Shown one piece after another: positions 1 through 8,491 of a stretch of DNA of 44,178 nt. The notes beneath the pieces are model-generated. The model was given only the letters and a program-made list of their open reading frames with translations, had not been told where the DNA came from and searched no databases. This DNA comes from Tethybacter castelli. Lineage in GTDB: Bacteria; Pseudomonadota; Gammaproteobacteria; Tethybacterales; Tethybacteraceae. The translations under genes and the position numbers were made by a program. How positions within the stretch are numbered: position 1 is the stretch's first letter; each line of letters opens with the position of its first letter. The DNA lies in contig JAZHEJ010000063.1 in the NCBI GenBank assembly GCA_036679665.1, positions 1 through 44,178 on the forward strand, read 5' to 3'.

Positions 1-529
1 GTTTTTCGCCGTTGAAGTCGGCATTAAACGGGATACCGGCCTGTTGCGCGGCGCGAACATATGCCGCGGTCAGCATATGCGGATGCACGTCAGAAACCGC
101 AAGCGGGCCTCCTTGGGTATGATATTTATCAACCAGCCGCACATTATCTTCCGCCTTTTTGAAATACGGCAACACATCATCAAACCCCCAGCCGTCGCAA
201 CCGTGGGCAAGCCAGTTGTCGTAATCCCAAGGATTGCCGCGGGTATACAACTGTGCATTGATCGACGAGCCGCCGCCAATCACTTTGCCCTGCGGATACC
301 AGACTTCCTTGCCGCCAAGGCCTTGTTGCGCAACGGTCGCGTACCCCCAGCTGAAACTTGCGTCAGTCAACTTGGTAAACCCCGCTGGAATATGTAACAA
401 AGGATGCTTGTCATCCGGGCCGGCTTCAAGCAATAACACCGACACCTGATTGCTGTCAATCAATCTGCGCGCCAGCACGCAGCCGGCGGAACCGCCGCCG
501 ACAATGACAAAATCATACTTCTTGGCCAC
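1..529 (-). CDS. GMC-family FAD oxidoreductase, N-terminal part (cut by contig end)
   Basis: Reading leftwards from a GTG at 529, the frame stays open to the window edge for about 176 codons. The protein begins AKKYDFVIVGGGSAGCVLA, the Rossmann dinucleotide-binding motif (GGGSAG) of choline-dehydrogenase-like GMC flavoproteins, followed by the expected LLEAGP strand and a GGGSSINAQLYTRG stretch, the GMC signature that contacts FAD. No ATG is available at the N-terminus; the GTG is supported by a G-rich ribosome-binding site. It lies 11 nt behind the SDR gene, so it should be the last visible gene of the long operon. Family members oxidise alcohols or sugars with FAD. The substrate is unknown, and the substrate-binding and catalytic C-terminal half (His-His/Asn) is outside the window. 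Confidence 0.9.
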   Translation of the reverse strand, partial: MAKKYDFVIVGGGSAGCVLARRLIDSNQVSVLLLEAGPDDKHPLLHIPAGFTKLTDASFSWGYATVAQQGLGGKEVWYPQGKVIGGGSSINAQLYTRGNPWDYDNWLAHGCDGWGFDDVLPYFKKAEDNVRLVDKYHTQGGPLAVSDVHPHMLTAAYVRAAQQAGIPFNADFNGEK

Positions 530-534
530 TATCG

Positions 535-540
535 CCCCCT
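535..540 (-). promoter_or_regulatory. Ribosome-binding site of the left-end GMC gene
   Basis: AGGGGG on the minus strand, 5 nt before the GTG at 529. It decides the non-ATG start of the truncated GMC oxidoreductase. Confidence 0.6.
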
Positions 541-1299
541 TTAAAGCCGGTGGATGGAAAGTCCTCCGTCAACACTCAGTACCGTGCCGTTGGCGAACGT
601 CAGCTGCCCTTGTACCAACGGCAGCACCGCGTTGGCGATATCATCGGGCCGGCCCCAGCGCCGGGCCGGTACTTTGCCGGCTTTGATGATCGGGTCATAT
701 TTGTCTGTCACCGCCGCGGTCATATCGGTGGCGATGATGCCCGGTCTTATATCAAATACGCCGATACCTTCCGCGGCAAGCCGCGCGGCGTAAAGTTGCG
801 CCATCATTGCCGCCGCCGCCTTGGAAATGCAGTATTCCGCCCGTTCCACCGATACCATTGTCGCGCTTACCGAAGTGATAAACACTATCGAGCGATAAAT
901 ATCCGCATCAGTATCGCACCAGCGCCGCGCGACGGCTTGGGCCAAAAAGAAGCTTCCTTTCAAATTTACGTCCATAACCAAATCGAACGCGTCACGGTCA
1001 AGCTTTAACATGTCAACGCGTTGGGGTGAGGCGACTCCGGCATTTACGATCAATGTGCGCAACGGCCCTTGTTCAGCCTCGACGCGCTCAAGCAATGCCG
1101 CAATGTTATCGGTGGCGCGCAGATCGTGTTGATAATAGCGTGCGCCGGAACCCAACTTTGCGAGCGCTTCGCGTACGCTTTGCGCATCCGGCGCGCTGCT
1201 AGAAGCTAGCGCAACTTGAAAATCAGCCGCGACAAGCTTGCGCGCAATGCCCAAACCTATGCCCTTCTGGCCTCCGGTAATCAAGGCTAAAGCAGCCAT
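541..1299 (-). CDS. Short-chain dehydrogenase/reductase (3-ketoacyl-ACP reductase-like)
   Basis: This is a 252-residue classical SDR. It shows the NAD(P) motif TGGQKGIG (residues 8-15), NAG (86-88), the structural Asn in DVNLKG (N112) and the catalytic set S143-Y156-K160. A C-terminal LSVDGG segment is typical of FabG-like enzymes. The frame is open further upstream, but the ATG at 1299 overlaps the TGA of the preceding GMC gene by one base (TGATG), and the N-terminus from there (MAALALITGG) is canonical, so I start it there. Its place between two GMC oxidoreductases and behind a sugar ABC transporter suggests oxidation or reduction of a hydroxyl or keto group on the imported compound, rather than fatty-acid synthesis. 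The exact substrate cannot be read from sequence. Confidence 0.9.
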   Translation of the reverse strand: MAALALITGGQKGIGLGIARKLVAADFQVALASSSAPDAQSVREALAKLGSGARYYQHDLRATDNIAALLERVEAEQGPLRTLIVNAGVASPQRVDMLKLDRDAFDLVMDVNLKGSFFLAQAVARRWCDTDADIYRSIVFITSVSATMVSVERAEYCISKAAAAMMAQLYAARLAAEGIGVFDIRPGIIATDMTAAVTDKYDPIIKAGKVPARRWGRPDDIANAVLPLVQGQLTFANGTVLSVDGGLSIHRL

Positions 1300-2798
1300 C
1301 AGGATAACTCTGAGCGCAAAATGTGATCGGCGCTTCTTAGCGCTTGGGCGGCGATAGTCAACGCCGGGTTGACGGCGGCTGACGACGGCATGAAACACGC
1401 ATCGATAACAAATAAATTCGCGTGGTCGTGACTGCGACAATAAATGTCCAGCACGCTAGTGTCAGGATCGTTGCCAAAACGCATCGTCCCGCACTGATGC
1501 GACGGCGTACGCCGATCAAACTCTTTGGCCAATACGACTGGAAAACCCGCTTTGCGCAGCACCTTCTTGGTTTTGTCAACCAGCTCTTTTTGCGCCTGCC
1601 AGTTCGTGCGCTGCCAGTTCAGTACCACGCGGTTATCGCGCACTGACACCCGACTGTTCGCGTTTGGCAGATCTTCGCTGACCGTATACCAGTCAACCGA
1701 GCGGGCGGCCAGCCAGTTCGCAAGTGCCGACGGCAAATTAGTCTGCGAAGCTAAGATAGTGCCGGAAATCTTGCCCAGCAACTGCACGTTACCCAGCGGC
1801 TTGTCGTCAGTGCCGCCACGTAAATAAAAATCGTTGAACTGCAACGTCTTTTGGTACACGGCTCGATTGCGTCGCAACGGATGCAAGGCGAGCAACGCGC
1901 TCGTATTGTGGTTCATAAAATTGCGCCCGACTTGATCGGAGCGGTTGGCAAGGCCGCGCGGATGCGCTTCGTTTGCCGAACTCAACAAAATCACCGCTGA
2001 ATTGACCGCGCCGGCGGCAAGTACGACAATGTGCGCCTTAATGCTATGAACCTGGCCGTCTTTGACATACTCGATTTCGCTAATTCGATCGTTGTCATCA
2101 GTTTGCAACCGCATAACTTTGGCGCCGGTAACCAGCGCCACATTGTCATGTTCCAGCGCGCGCGCCACGCCGATCGATTCAGCATCGTGTTTGCTGCCAC
2201 TGGTATCTGGAAAAGCATCCCACGGAATTTGCGCGTGCCGCAACCAACCTTTTATATCCACCGCCAACGGCAATGGTGCCGGCGTCACCCCGGCCCGGGA
2301 AAGCTTGGTGCGCATCGCGCCGATATCCGGTTCGTCAGCGATCGGATCGTGTAAGTAAGTACCGCTGTGCAAGGGTTCGGTCGGATCGTCGGCAATGCTG
2401 CCGCATACTTTATACATCTGTTCAGCAGCCTGATACCAAGGTTCAAATTCCTCATAACTAATCGGCCACGCCGGCGAAGTGCCGCCGAGATGGTTTATCG
2501 TACCAAAATCCTCGGCGCGCAACCTGAGCATCACTCCGCCATAAAACTTGCTGTTGCCGCCGACATAATAATAATTACCCGGATTGAACCGGGTGCCGCG
2601 CGCATCAAGCCACTGCTCGTCAGGGCGAAAATAACCGGTGCCGAACACGGCTTTGGCGTCGGTGCACTGCGGGCACTCGCGGATATGGTCGCCGCGCTCT
2701 AGGATCATGATTGCGCATCCGCTAGGCGCAAGCGCCGCGGCAACGGTGCCTCCTCCCATGCCGCTGCCGATTATGACAATGTCCGGCTTACCGGACAT
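1299..2798 (-). CDS. GMC-family FAD-dependent oxidoreductase (choline dehydrogenase-like)
   Basis: A full-length flavoprotein of 499 residues. It starts with an FAD-binding GSGMGGG motif, has a YVGGNSKFYGG stretch where GMC enzymes contact the flavin, and ends with the GMC C-terminal domain (HQCGTMRFG, then SSAAVNPALT), in which H and N are the expected catalytic pair. There is no signal peptide, so it is probably cytoplasmic. The ATG at 2798 overlaps the TGA of the ABC ATPase gene (TGATG). A TTG one codon upstream is possible but unnecessary. GMC enzymes of this length in sugar-transport operons oxidise free sugars, glycosides or polyols, and that role is inferred here. It is clearly different from the shorter, choline-dehydrogenase-like GMC gene at the left end. 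Confidence 0.92.
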   Translation of the reverse strand: MSGKPDIVIIGSGMGGGTVAAALAPSGCAIMILERGDHIRECPQCTDAKAVFGTGYFRPDEQWLDARGTRFNPGNYYYVGGNSKFYGGVMLRLRAEDFGTINHLGGTSPAWPISYEEFEPWYQAAEQMYKVCGSIADDPTEPLHSGTYLHDPIADEPDIGAMRTKLSRAGVTPAPLPLAVDIKGWLRHAQIPWDAFPDTSGSKHDAESIGVARALEHDNVALVTGAKVMRLQTDDNDRISEIEYVKDGQVHSIKAHIVVLAAGAVNSAVILLSSANEAHPRGLANRSDQVGRNFMNHNTSALLALHPLRRNRAVYQKTLQFNDFYLRGGTDDKPLGNVQLLGKISGTILASQTNLPSALANWLAARSVDWYTVSEDLPNANSRVSVRDNRVVLNWQRTNWQAQKELVDKTKKVLRKAGFPVVLAKEFDRRTPSHQCGTMRFGNDPDTSVLDIYCRSHDHANLFVIDACFMPSSAAVNPALTIAAQALRSADHILRSELS

Positions 2799-3913
2799 CA
2801 AGTGATACGTTGTTCGGACTGTGAATCAAAAACTACCACCTTATCCATATTGATCGCGAACTCGAAGTTTTGACCCGGGCGCACATCGGTATTGGTATGG
2901 ATGCGCGCCATGCATTCTGCCCCGCCAAAAGTGGCGGTTACAAACGTGTCAGGGCCGGTCGGTTCAATCAGACCGATGGTGTTAAATACCTTTTCTACCT
3001 GTTGGGCGCCATGTTCGACCACCATCGCGTCGGTAATCGACTCAGGATGCACGCCTAGCGTAACCTGTTTGCCGATATAGCCGCTTAATGCGGCGCTCGG
3101 TTGCGAAAGTTTTAGTCGCACCGCGTCGCTCAACGCGGTTGAGATCTCGGCGCAAATGCTGCCGTTGTCGGAAACCAGCGTGGCCGGCAACAAGTTCATC
3201 GACGGCGAACCCATAAAACTGGCGACAAACAAGTTGGCCGGCAGATCGTAGATTTCTTTGGGTGTGCCCAGTTGCTGAACCACGCCGCCGTTCATAACCG
3301 CGATGCGCGTCGACAATGTCATCGCTTCAATCTGATCATGGGTAACGTACACGATCGTGGTGCCCAGGTTCTGATGTAAGCGCTTGATCTCAGAACGCAT
3401 TTCGACCCGCAACTTGGCATCAAGATTAGACAACGGTTCGTCAAACAAAAACACGTCCGGATCCCGCACCAGGGCGCGACCCATCGCGACCCGCTGGCGC
3501 TGGCCGCCGGAGAGCTGACCCGGTTTGCGGTCGAGTAAGCTTTCAATCTGCAACATTTTGGCCGCTTCGCGCATCTTGGCATCGCGGGTGTCTTTGGCCA
3601 CGCCGTGCATCTCCAAGCCAAAGGTGATGTTCTGCGCCACGGTCATATTCGGATACAAAGCGTACGACTGGAACACCATCGCGATGTTGCGTCGTGACGG
3701 ATGCACGCCATTCATGACTTTATCGGCGATCGCGATTTCGCCGGCGGTAATCTCCTCTAAGCCCGCGATCATATTGAGGAGGGTTGATTTTCCACAACCC
3801 GAAGGACCTACCAGTACCAGTAACTCGCCTTCTTCGATGGCGATGTCGATTTCATGTAACACCTGCACTGCGCCGTATGACTTACTGGCCGATCTGATTT
3901 CCAAAAAACCCAT
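2798..3913 (-). CDS. Sugar ABC transporter ATP-binding protein (MalK/UgpC/MsmK type)
   Basis: A 371-residue nucleotide-binding subunit. It has Walker A GPSGCGKST (36-44), the Q-loop in FQSYALYP (near 82), signature LSGGQRQR (134-141), Walker B VFLFDEP (154-160) and the H-loop VTHDQ. A C-terminal extension of about 130 residues has the TOBE-like regulatory fold of the CUT1 carbohydrate ATPases. It energises the permease pair encoded immediately upstream. The gap to the permease gene is 6 nt, and its stop overlaps the start of the GMC gene, so uptake and oxidation genes are translationally linked. Many MsmK/UgpC ATPases serve more than one importer, so wider use in the cell is possible. Confidence 0.95.
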   Translation of the reverse strand: MGFLEIRSASKSYGAVQVLHEIDIAIEEGELLVLVGPSGCGKSTLLNMIAGLEEITAGEIAIADKVMNGVHPSRRNIAMVFQSYALYPNMTVAQNITFGLEMHGVAKDTRDAKMREAAKMLQIESLLDRKPGQLSGGQRQRVAMGRALVRDPDVFLFDEPLSNLDAKLRVEMRSEIKRLHQNLGTTIVYVTHDQIEAMTLSTRIAVMNGGVVQQLGTPKEIYDLPANLFVASFMGSPSMNLLPATLVSDNGSICAEISTALSDAVRLKLSQPSAALSGYIGKQVTLGVHPESITDAMVVEHGAQQVEKVFNTIGLIEPTGPDTFVTATFGGAECMARIHTNTDVRPGQNFEFAINMDKVVVFDSQSEQRIT

Positions 3914-3919
3914 GACAAA

Positions 3920-4801
3920 TTATCCCTTGACTGAACCTGACATCAGGCCGCGAACGAAATAGCGACCGGCGACAATATATACCAGCAAGGTTGGTATCGC
4001 CGCTAAGATCGCGCCGGCGAAGTGGACGTTGTATTCTTTGACCCCGGTAGATGAATTGACTAAGTTGTTCAGCGCCACGGTCATCGGCTGACTGTCAAAA
4101 TCAGCGAACGACGCCCCAAACAGAAAGTCGTTCCAGATATTGGTGAACTGCCAAATCACCGACACCACCGTGATCGGACCGGAGCTTGGCAACAATATGC
4201 GCCAGAAAATACGGAAAAAACCCGCGCCGTCGATCTGGGCCGCGCGTACCAGCTCGGTCGGAAAACTCGCGTAGTAGTTGCGGTAGTACAAGGTGGTAAA
4301 ACCGATGCCGTACACCACATGCACCATAATCAGGCCGGAGGTTGAACCGGCCAAACCTAGCAAGCCCAGAATCCGCGCCATCGGAATGAGGATGATTTGA
4401 AACGGTATGAAACACGAAAACAGCATAAGTCCGAACAAGACGGTATCGCCGCGAAATCGCCACTTGGTCAACACATAGCCGTTGAGTGCGCCAAGTACGG
4501 TCGAAATCACCACCGCCGGCACGACCATCAAAATCGAGTTGATGAAATATGGTCTAAGTCCGGTCGGTTCCACGCCGACCTGAGCCGTCGACCAAGCGCC
4601 CAACCAAGAATCAATCGTCCACTGCTTGGGCAGCGCCATCATGTTACCTTCGGTGATCTCGCTAAGCGGCTTGAGTGAGTTGATGACCATTATGAAAAAC
4701 GGCAACAGATAAAACAACGCAAACAGCAATAGCGTCACGTAAATCAGCGCGCGCATAGCGCGGCCGGTGTTAATCGCGTTGTCGACGACACTGCTGCTCA
4801 T
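3920..4801 (-). CDS. Carbohydrate ABC transporter permease (MalG/UgpE-like)
   Basis: A 293-residue inner-membrane subunit with about six hydrophobic helices. The cytoplasmic EAA loop (AAQIDGAGFFRIFWRILLP) docks on the ATPase. The first helix follows a short cytoplasmic N-terminus, as in MalG-type permeases of the CUT1 family. The ATG at 4801 overlaps the TGA of the partner permease gene (TGATG), which indicates coupled translation and a heterodimeric channel. The family imports mono- or oligosaccharides, polyols or glycerol phosphate. Confidence 0.95.
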   Translation of the reverse strand: MSSSVVDNAINTGRAMRALIYVTLLLFALFYLLPFFIMVINSLKPLSEITEGNMMALPKQWTIDSWLGAWSTAQVGVEPTGLRPYFINSILMVVPAVVISTVLGALNGYVLTKWRFRGDTVLFGLMLFSCFIPFQIILIPMARILGLLGLAGSTSGLIMVHVVYGIGFTTLYYRNYYASFPTELVRAAQIDGAGFFRIFWRILLPSSGPITVVSVIWQFTNIWNDFLFGASFADFDSQPMTVALNNLVNSSTGVKEYNVHFAGAILAAIPTLLVYIVAGRYFVRGLMSGSVKG

Positions 4802-5694
4802 CAGCGCTTGCCTCGCAATTCCGCATACAGATACGGCACCATGATCGCGGCGATGGTCATCAGCATGATCACCGCCGAACTTGCACCTATGCCCATCTGG
4901 TTGCGGGTGAACGTATACGAGTACATGAAGGTGGCCGGCACTTCGGTGGCCCGGCCCGGTCCGCCGCCGGTCAGCGCGATGATCAAATCATACGATTTGA
5001 TCGCCAAGTGACCTAAGATTACACAAGCGGTTAAAAATGCCGGGCGCAGTAGCGGAATCACGATGCGGCGGTATAAATTCCAGTTGGAGGCGCCGTCAAT
5101 TTGCGCGGCTTTGAGCATCTCGGTGTCAATGCCGCGTAAACCGGCTAAAAACATTGCCATCACAAAGCCGGAGCTTTGCCAGATCGCCGCGAGCACGACG
5201 GTATAGATCGCAAAATCGCGGTCTTTGATCCACGCAAAAGCGAAACTTTCCCAGCCCCAAAGGTGCATGGTTTTTTCCAGCCCGATACCCGGGTCGAGAA
5301 ACCACTTCCAGGCGGTGCCGGTAACAATGAACGACAACGCCATCGGATACAAGAAAATCGGCCGCAGCACGCCTTCGCCGCGGATCTTCTGATCAAGAAA
5401 AATCGCCAAGGTAAGGCCGATCACGATGCAGATCGAAATATACAGCGTGGCAAAAATCGCCAGATTGGAAACCGCGGTCGACCAGTGCCGCAGGCCAAAC
5501 AGCTTGATGTAATTTTCCAGCCCGACCCAGCCGAAACTAGGCAAAATGCGGCTGTCGGTAAACGACAGGAAGAACGTGAATACGATAAAACCATACACGA
5601 ACACCAGCATCAACGCCAGCGACGGCGACAGTACCAGCTTGGGTACCCAATGCTGAAGACGGGTACGCAGGTCTATGGCGGTAGTTGCTTGCAT
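4801..5694 (-). CDS. Carbohydrate ABC transporter permease (MalF/UgpA-like)
   Basis: A 297-residue inner-membrane permease with about six transmembrane segments and the EAA loop AAQIDGASNWNLYRRIVIP. It is the MalF/UgpA/GtsB-type partner of the next permease and shares a TGATG junction with it. It lies 142 nt behind the binding-protein gene. That interval carries two inverted repeats and is much longer than the other junctions of the operon, as is common where the binding protein is made in excess over the membrane subunits. Confidence 0.95.
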   Translation of the reverse strand: MQATTAIDLRTRLQHWVPKLVLSPSLALMLVFVYGFIVFTFFLSFTDSRILPSFGWVGLENYIKLFGLRHWSTAVSNLAIFATLYISICIVIGLTLAIFLDQKIRGEGVLRPIFLYPMALSFIVTGTAWKWFLDPGIGLEKTMHLWGWESFAFAWIKDRDFAIYTVVLAAIWQSSGFVMAMFLAGLRGIDTEMLKAAQIDGASNWNLYRRIVIPLLRPAFLTACVILGHLAIKSYDLIIALTGGGPGRATEVPATFMYSYTFTRNQMGIGASSAVIMLMTIAAIMVPYLYAELRGKR

Positions 5695-5723
5695 CGCAAC
5701 AAAAAAATTTGGCTGACTACCTA

Positions 5724-5748
5724 AGCCCGATCGACATCGGGTCGGGCT
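5724..5748 (-). terminator. Inverted repeat between binding protein and permease genes; possible attenuator or mRNA-stabilising hairpin
   Basis: AGCCCGA (5724-5730) pairs with TCGGGCT (5742-5748). An alternative nested stem is CCCGAT/ATCGGG (5726-5731 and 5736-5741). On the minus strand it precedes a T-run at 5701-5707, but roughly 16 nt separate stem and T-run, so it is a weak match to an intrinsic terminator. A partial terminator or an RNA-stability element lowering permease expression relative to the binding protein is the likelier reading. Confidence 0.4.
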
Positions 5749-5783
5749 ACATCAGCTTAGCGGTTCTGACAAGCCTTCCCTCC

Positions 5784-5814
5784 AGGGTCGCCGCGCTTAA
5801 AGCCCATCGACCCT
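5784..5814. repeat. Second inverted repeat in the binding protein-permease gap
   Basis: AGGGTCG (5784-5790) and CGACCCT (5808-5814) form a perfect 7-bp stem with a 17-nt loop, starting about 23 nt after the stop codon of the binding-protein gene. It could form a 3' stabilising hairpin on the binding-protein message. No T-run follows. Confidence 0.35.
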
Positions 5815-5836
5815 CGAAAGTGTGTCAGCGCGGTGC

Positions 5837-7084
5837 TTACTGAGCGATTGCTACCGCGTCAACTAGTTCACTGACCGCTTCCGCCGAACCGTATTCGCCG
5901 TTGAAATGAGCGGTGACGACGTCATAAATGGCGTTTTTGACCGCAGTGCGATTGGCGTGACCGTGCGCCATCGAACCGAACAACTTGCCGGATGAAGACG
6001 CGGCTGCCAGCTCGGCCATGCCCTTCTTGCCACAGGCGTCAAAATCATTGTTGGGAACATCAGTGCGTGCCGGTACGGAACCTTTGACCACATTAAAAGC
6101 CGACTGGAACACCGGCGACATGATCGACTTGGCAAGCTCCTTTTGCGATTGCGCACCACTGCCGGAAACGCTGAACATCGCGAACTGATCGGAGTTAAAG
6201 GTCACCGTTCCTTGGGTGCCCGGTACCCTAAAGCACAGAAAATCGCGGTCGGGTACTTTGCCGGCGTTGAGAAACTCGCCTTTGGCCCAGTCGCCCATGA
6301 TTTGGAATGCCGCCTCTTCGTTAATGACCATTGCCGAAGCCAGATTCCAATCGCGACCGGAAAAATTCTCGTCAACGAAACTGCGCAACACGTTCATGCG
6401 ATCAAAAGCCTGCTTCATCTGCGCCGAACCTAATGTACCGGGATCCAGGTCGATAAACGCCTCTTTGTAAAAGTCCGGTCCGCCGGTGGACATAACCACG
6501 CCGTCGAATATGGTCGCGTCCTGCCAAGCCTGGCCTCCATGCGCCAATGCGACATAACCGTTGTCCTTGGCTTTTTGTAACGCGGCGACAAAGTCACTCC
6601 AACTTTCGGGCTGACTGATACCGAGCTTGTCAAGAACATTCTTGTTGGCCCACACCCAGTTGGTAGAGTGCACATTGACCGGTGCGGCGATCCACTTGCC
6701 GTTGTACTTGGAAAATCTCTGCAACGCCTCAGGTACCACATTATCCCAACCTTCCTGAGCGGCAACATCGTTCAAGTCCGCCAGCGCGCCTTCTTCAGCC
6801 CAGTCAAGGATGTCAAAACCAAGCATCTGCACCGCGGTGGGCGGATTGCCGGAAGTAACCCGCGCGCGAAGCACGGTCATCGCCGATTCGCCACCGCCAC
6901 CGGCCACCGGCATGTCGGCCCAACTAATGCCTTTACCCTCAAGATCGCCCTTGAGTACATTCAACGCGGCCGCCTCGCCGCCGGATGTCCACCAATGTAA
7001 AACTTCCACATCTTGAGCGTGGATCGGTGCCATGGCAACGCCGGCTACCAATGCGGCAATGGTAATTTTGGTTGATTTGTTCAT
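5837..7084 (-). CDS. Periplasmic sugar-binding protein of an ABC importer (GtsA-like)
   Basis: A 415-residue extracytoplasmic solute-binding protein. It has a Sec signal peptide (K residues, a hydrophobic core, and cleavage near PIHA-Q at about residue 23). The mature start VEVLHWWTSGGEAAAL is very like the glucose/mannose-binding GtsA proteins of Pseudomonas; the two Trp residues stack on sugar in such proteins. A GGGGESAMTVL segment follows. The ATG at 7084 has a good AGAGGA ribosome-binding site. It is the first gene of the transporter part, 48 nt after the aldehyde dehydrogenase gene. Family resemblance favours a monosaccharide, but CUT1 binding proteins change specificity easily, so the ligand remains open. 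Confidence 0.93.
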   Translation of the reverse strand: MNKSTKITIAALVAGVAMAPIHAQDVEVLHWWTSGGEAAALNVLKGDLEGKGISWADMPVAGGGGESAMTVLRARVTSGNPPTAVQMLGFDILDWAEEGALADLNDVAAQEGWDNVVPEALQRFSKYNGKWIAAPVNVHSTNWVWANKNVLDKLGISQPESWSDFVAALQKAKDNGYVALAHGGQAWQDATIFDGVVMSTGGPDFYKEAFIDLDPGTLGSAQMKQAFDRMNVLRSFVDENFSGRDWNLASAMVINEEAAFQIMGDWAKGEFLNAGKVPDRDFLCFRVPGTQGTVTFNSDQFAMFSVSGSGAQSQKELAKSIMSPVFQSAFNVVKGSVPARTDVPNNDFDACGKKGMAELAAASSSGKLFGSMAHGHANRTAVKNAIYDVVTAHFNGEYGSAEAVSELVDAVAIAQ

Positions 7085-7132
7085 AGAGTAATCCTCTTTA
7101 AAAAATAACTATCAGTAAATTAAGATAGCTTA

Positions 7133-8491
7133 TTATACCTGTATCCAATTTTCACGCGACTTGCCAATTCGTACCTGCACGGTTTTAAGTTCCAAAAACT
7201 CTTCAATACCGTAGCGTCCTAGTTCGCGTCCCAACCCGCTTTCTTTAACTCCGCCGAATGGCAGTTCCGGATAGCCATCCATCCAGGTATTGACCCAGAC
7301 GGTACCGGCCTGTACTCGGCGTACGAATTCTAAGCAGGTATCCGTAGCCAAACTCCATACTCCGGCCGACAAGCCGTACGTTGTGGAGTTGGCCAGTCTC
7401 AGCGCCTCATTAAAGCTCTTAAACGATTGCACAGCCAGCACCGGCCCGAACACTTCTTCGCGGGCAATCGGCATATCCGGCAACACCTTGCCGACCACAG
7501 TCGGCTGATAAAACCTGCCCGCCAACCCGTCGATGGCAAGCGTTGCGCCGCCTAGGCAAATTTCGGCACCGGCCGCCGCCGCCGCGGTTACGTAGCGATC
7601 AATCTTCGCTTCGTGCGCTTCGGAAATAATCGCCCCAACCTTGGTGGCANNNNNNNNNNNNNNNNNNNNNNNNNNNNNNNNNNNNNNCAACGACACTTTC
7701 TTGAGGCTGTCCGCCGCGGTTGCGGCGATGGATTTGCCAACCGCGGTCGAGCCGGTAAACGAAACCATATCAACCGCTTTGTGCGTTGCCAGGGCCGCAC
7801 CGACCGGATCCCCGTAGCCGAGCACTATATTCACCACCGCATCAGGCAGACCGGCTTCAATCAGCAGCTCACCCATGATCACAGTTGTCGCCGAAGTAAG
7901 CTCCGACGGCTTTACCACCGCGGTGCATCCGGCGGCAAGCGCAAAGGGCAATTTTTGGGAAATAATCAGAAATGGAAAGTTCCACGGAGTGATCATCGCC
8001 ACCACTCCCACCGGCTCTTTGAGCACCAAACCAAGCATGTCGGTACCGAGCGTATTATGACTGTCGCCGTGTTGGGTACGCGCCAGTGCGGCGGCAAAAC
8101 GCCAGATATCCGCCGCCCCCGCGATTTCGGCGACGGCCTGCGAAATCGGCTTGCCGCTTTCGAGCGTTTCATGCAACGCGATGCGTTGCCGATCGCGGTC
8201 GATTAAATCGGCCATGCGCAACAGTAAATCAGAACGTTCTTTGCCGGAAATACGCGACCAGAGGCCATCGTCAAACGCGCCCCGCGCAGCTAGAACCGCG
8301 GCATCCACTTCAGTAGCAGCACCTTGAGCGTGGGTACTTACCTGCTTTTCGTGCGCCGGTGAGCAACGCGAAAAAGTCTGTTTGCCTTCTTGCCACTTGC
8401 CGTCAATCAAATGTCGTCCGAAAAATGTTTCCTGCGGCGCGACGAATGCGTCCGTGGCGGCGATAAGATTTAATTTAGCGGCGGTACTCAT
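7133..8491 (-). CDS. NAD(P)-dependent aldehyde dehydrogenase, interrupted by an assembly gap
   Basis: An ALDH-superfamily enzyme oxidising an aldehyde to its acid, closest in feel to betaine/aminobutyraldehyde dehydrogenases. Visible features are the MITPWNFPF segment, KPSE of the cofactor site, FTGSTAVG, the EEVFGPVL motif and the C-terminal PFGGVKESGLGRE. A 38-nt N-run falls immediately after KKVSL, exactly where the ELGGK glutamate and catalytic cysteine should be. Only about 13 codons are available where the family needs about 70, and the total (452) is shorter than the usual 480-500. The gene is therefore probably intact in the organism, and the gap is undersized. The ATG at 8491 overlaps the preceding TGA (TGATG). 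Confidence 0.9.
   Translation of the reverse strand: MSTAAKLNLIAATDAFVAPQETFFGRHLIDGKWQEGKQTFSRCSPAHEKQVSTHAQGAATEVDAAVLAARGAFDDGLWSRISGKERSDLLLRMADLIDRDRQRIALHETLESGKPISQAVAEIAGAADIWRFAAALARTQHGDSHNTLGTDMLGLVLKEPVGVVAMITPWNFPFLIISQKLPFALAAGCTAVVKPSELTSATTVIMGELLIEAGLPDAVVNIVLGYGDPVGAALATHKAVDMVSFTGSTAVGKSIAATAADSLKKVSLXXXXXXXXXXXXXATKVGAIISEAHEAKIDRYVTAAAAAGAEICLGGATLAIDGLAGRFYQPTVVGKVLPDMPIAREEVFGPVLAVQSFKSFNEALRLANSTTYGLSAGVWSLATDTCLEFVRRVQAGTVWVNTWMDGYPELPFGGVKESGLGRELGRYGIEEFLELKTVQVRIGKSRENWIQV
7650..7687. other. Assembly gap (38 Ns) inside the aldehyde dehydrogenase gene
   Basis: A run of 38 undetermined bases. Frame is kept on both sides, but family alignment from memory suggests the true missing stretch is near 200 nt. 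Confidence 0.99.

Noticed and set aside
550..1008. 152-codon plus-strand frame
   Set aside because: Antisense to the SDR gene, whose motifs are complete; the frame is a by-product of GC-rich codons.
5176..5724. 182-codon plus-strand frame rich in R, Q and H
   Set aside because: Antisense to the permease with its EAA motif; no recognisable fold and skewed composition.
7613..8206. 197-codon plus-strand frame across the N-gap
   Set aside because: Antisense to the aldehyde dehydrogenase and open partly because the Ns cannot encode a stop.
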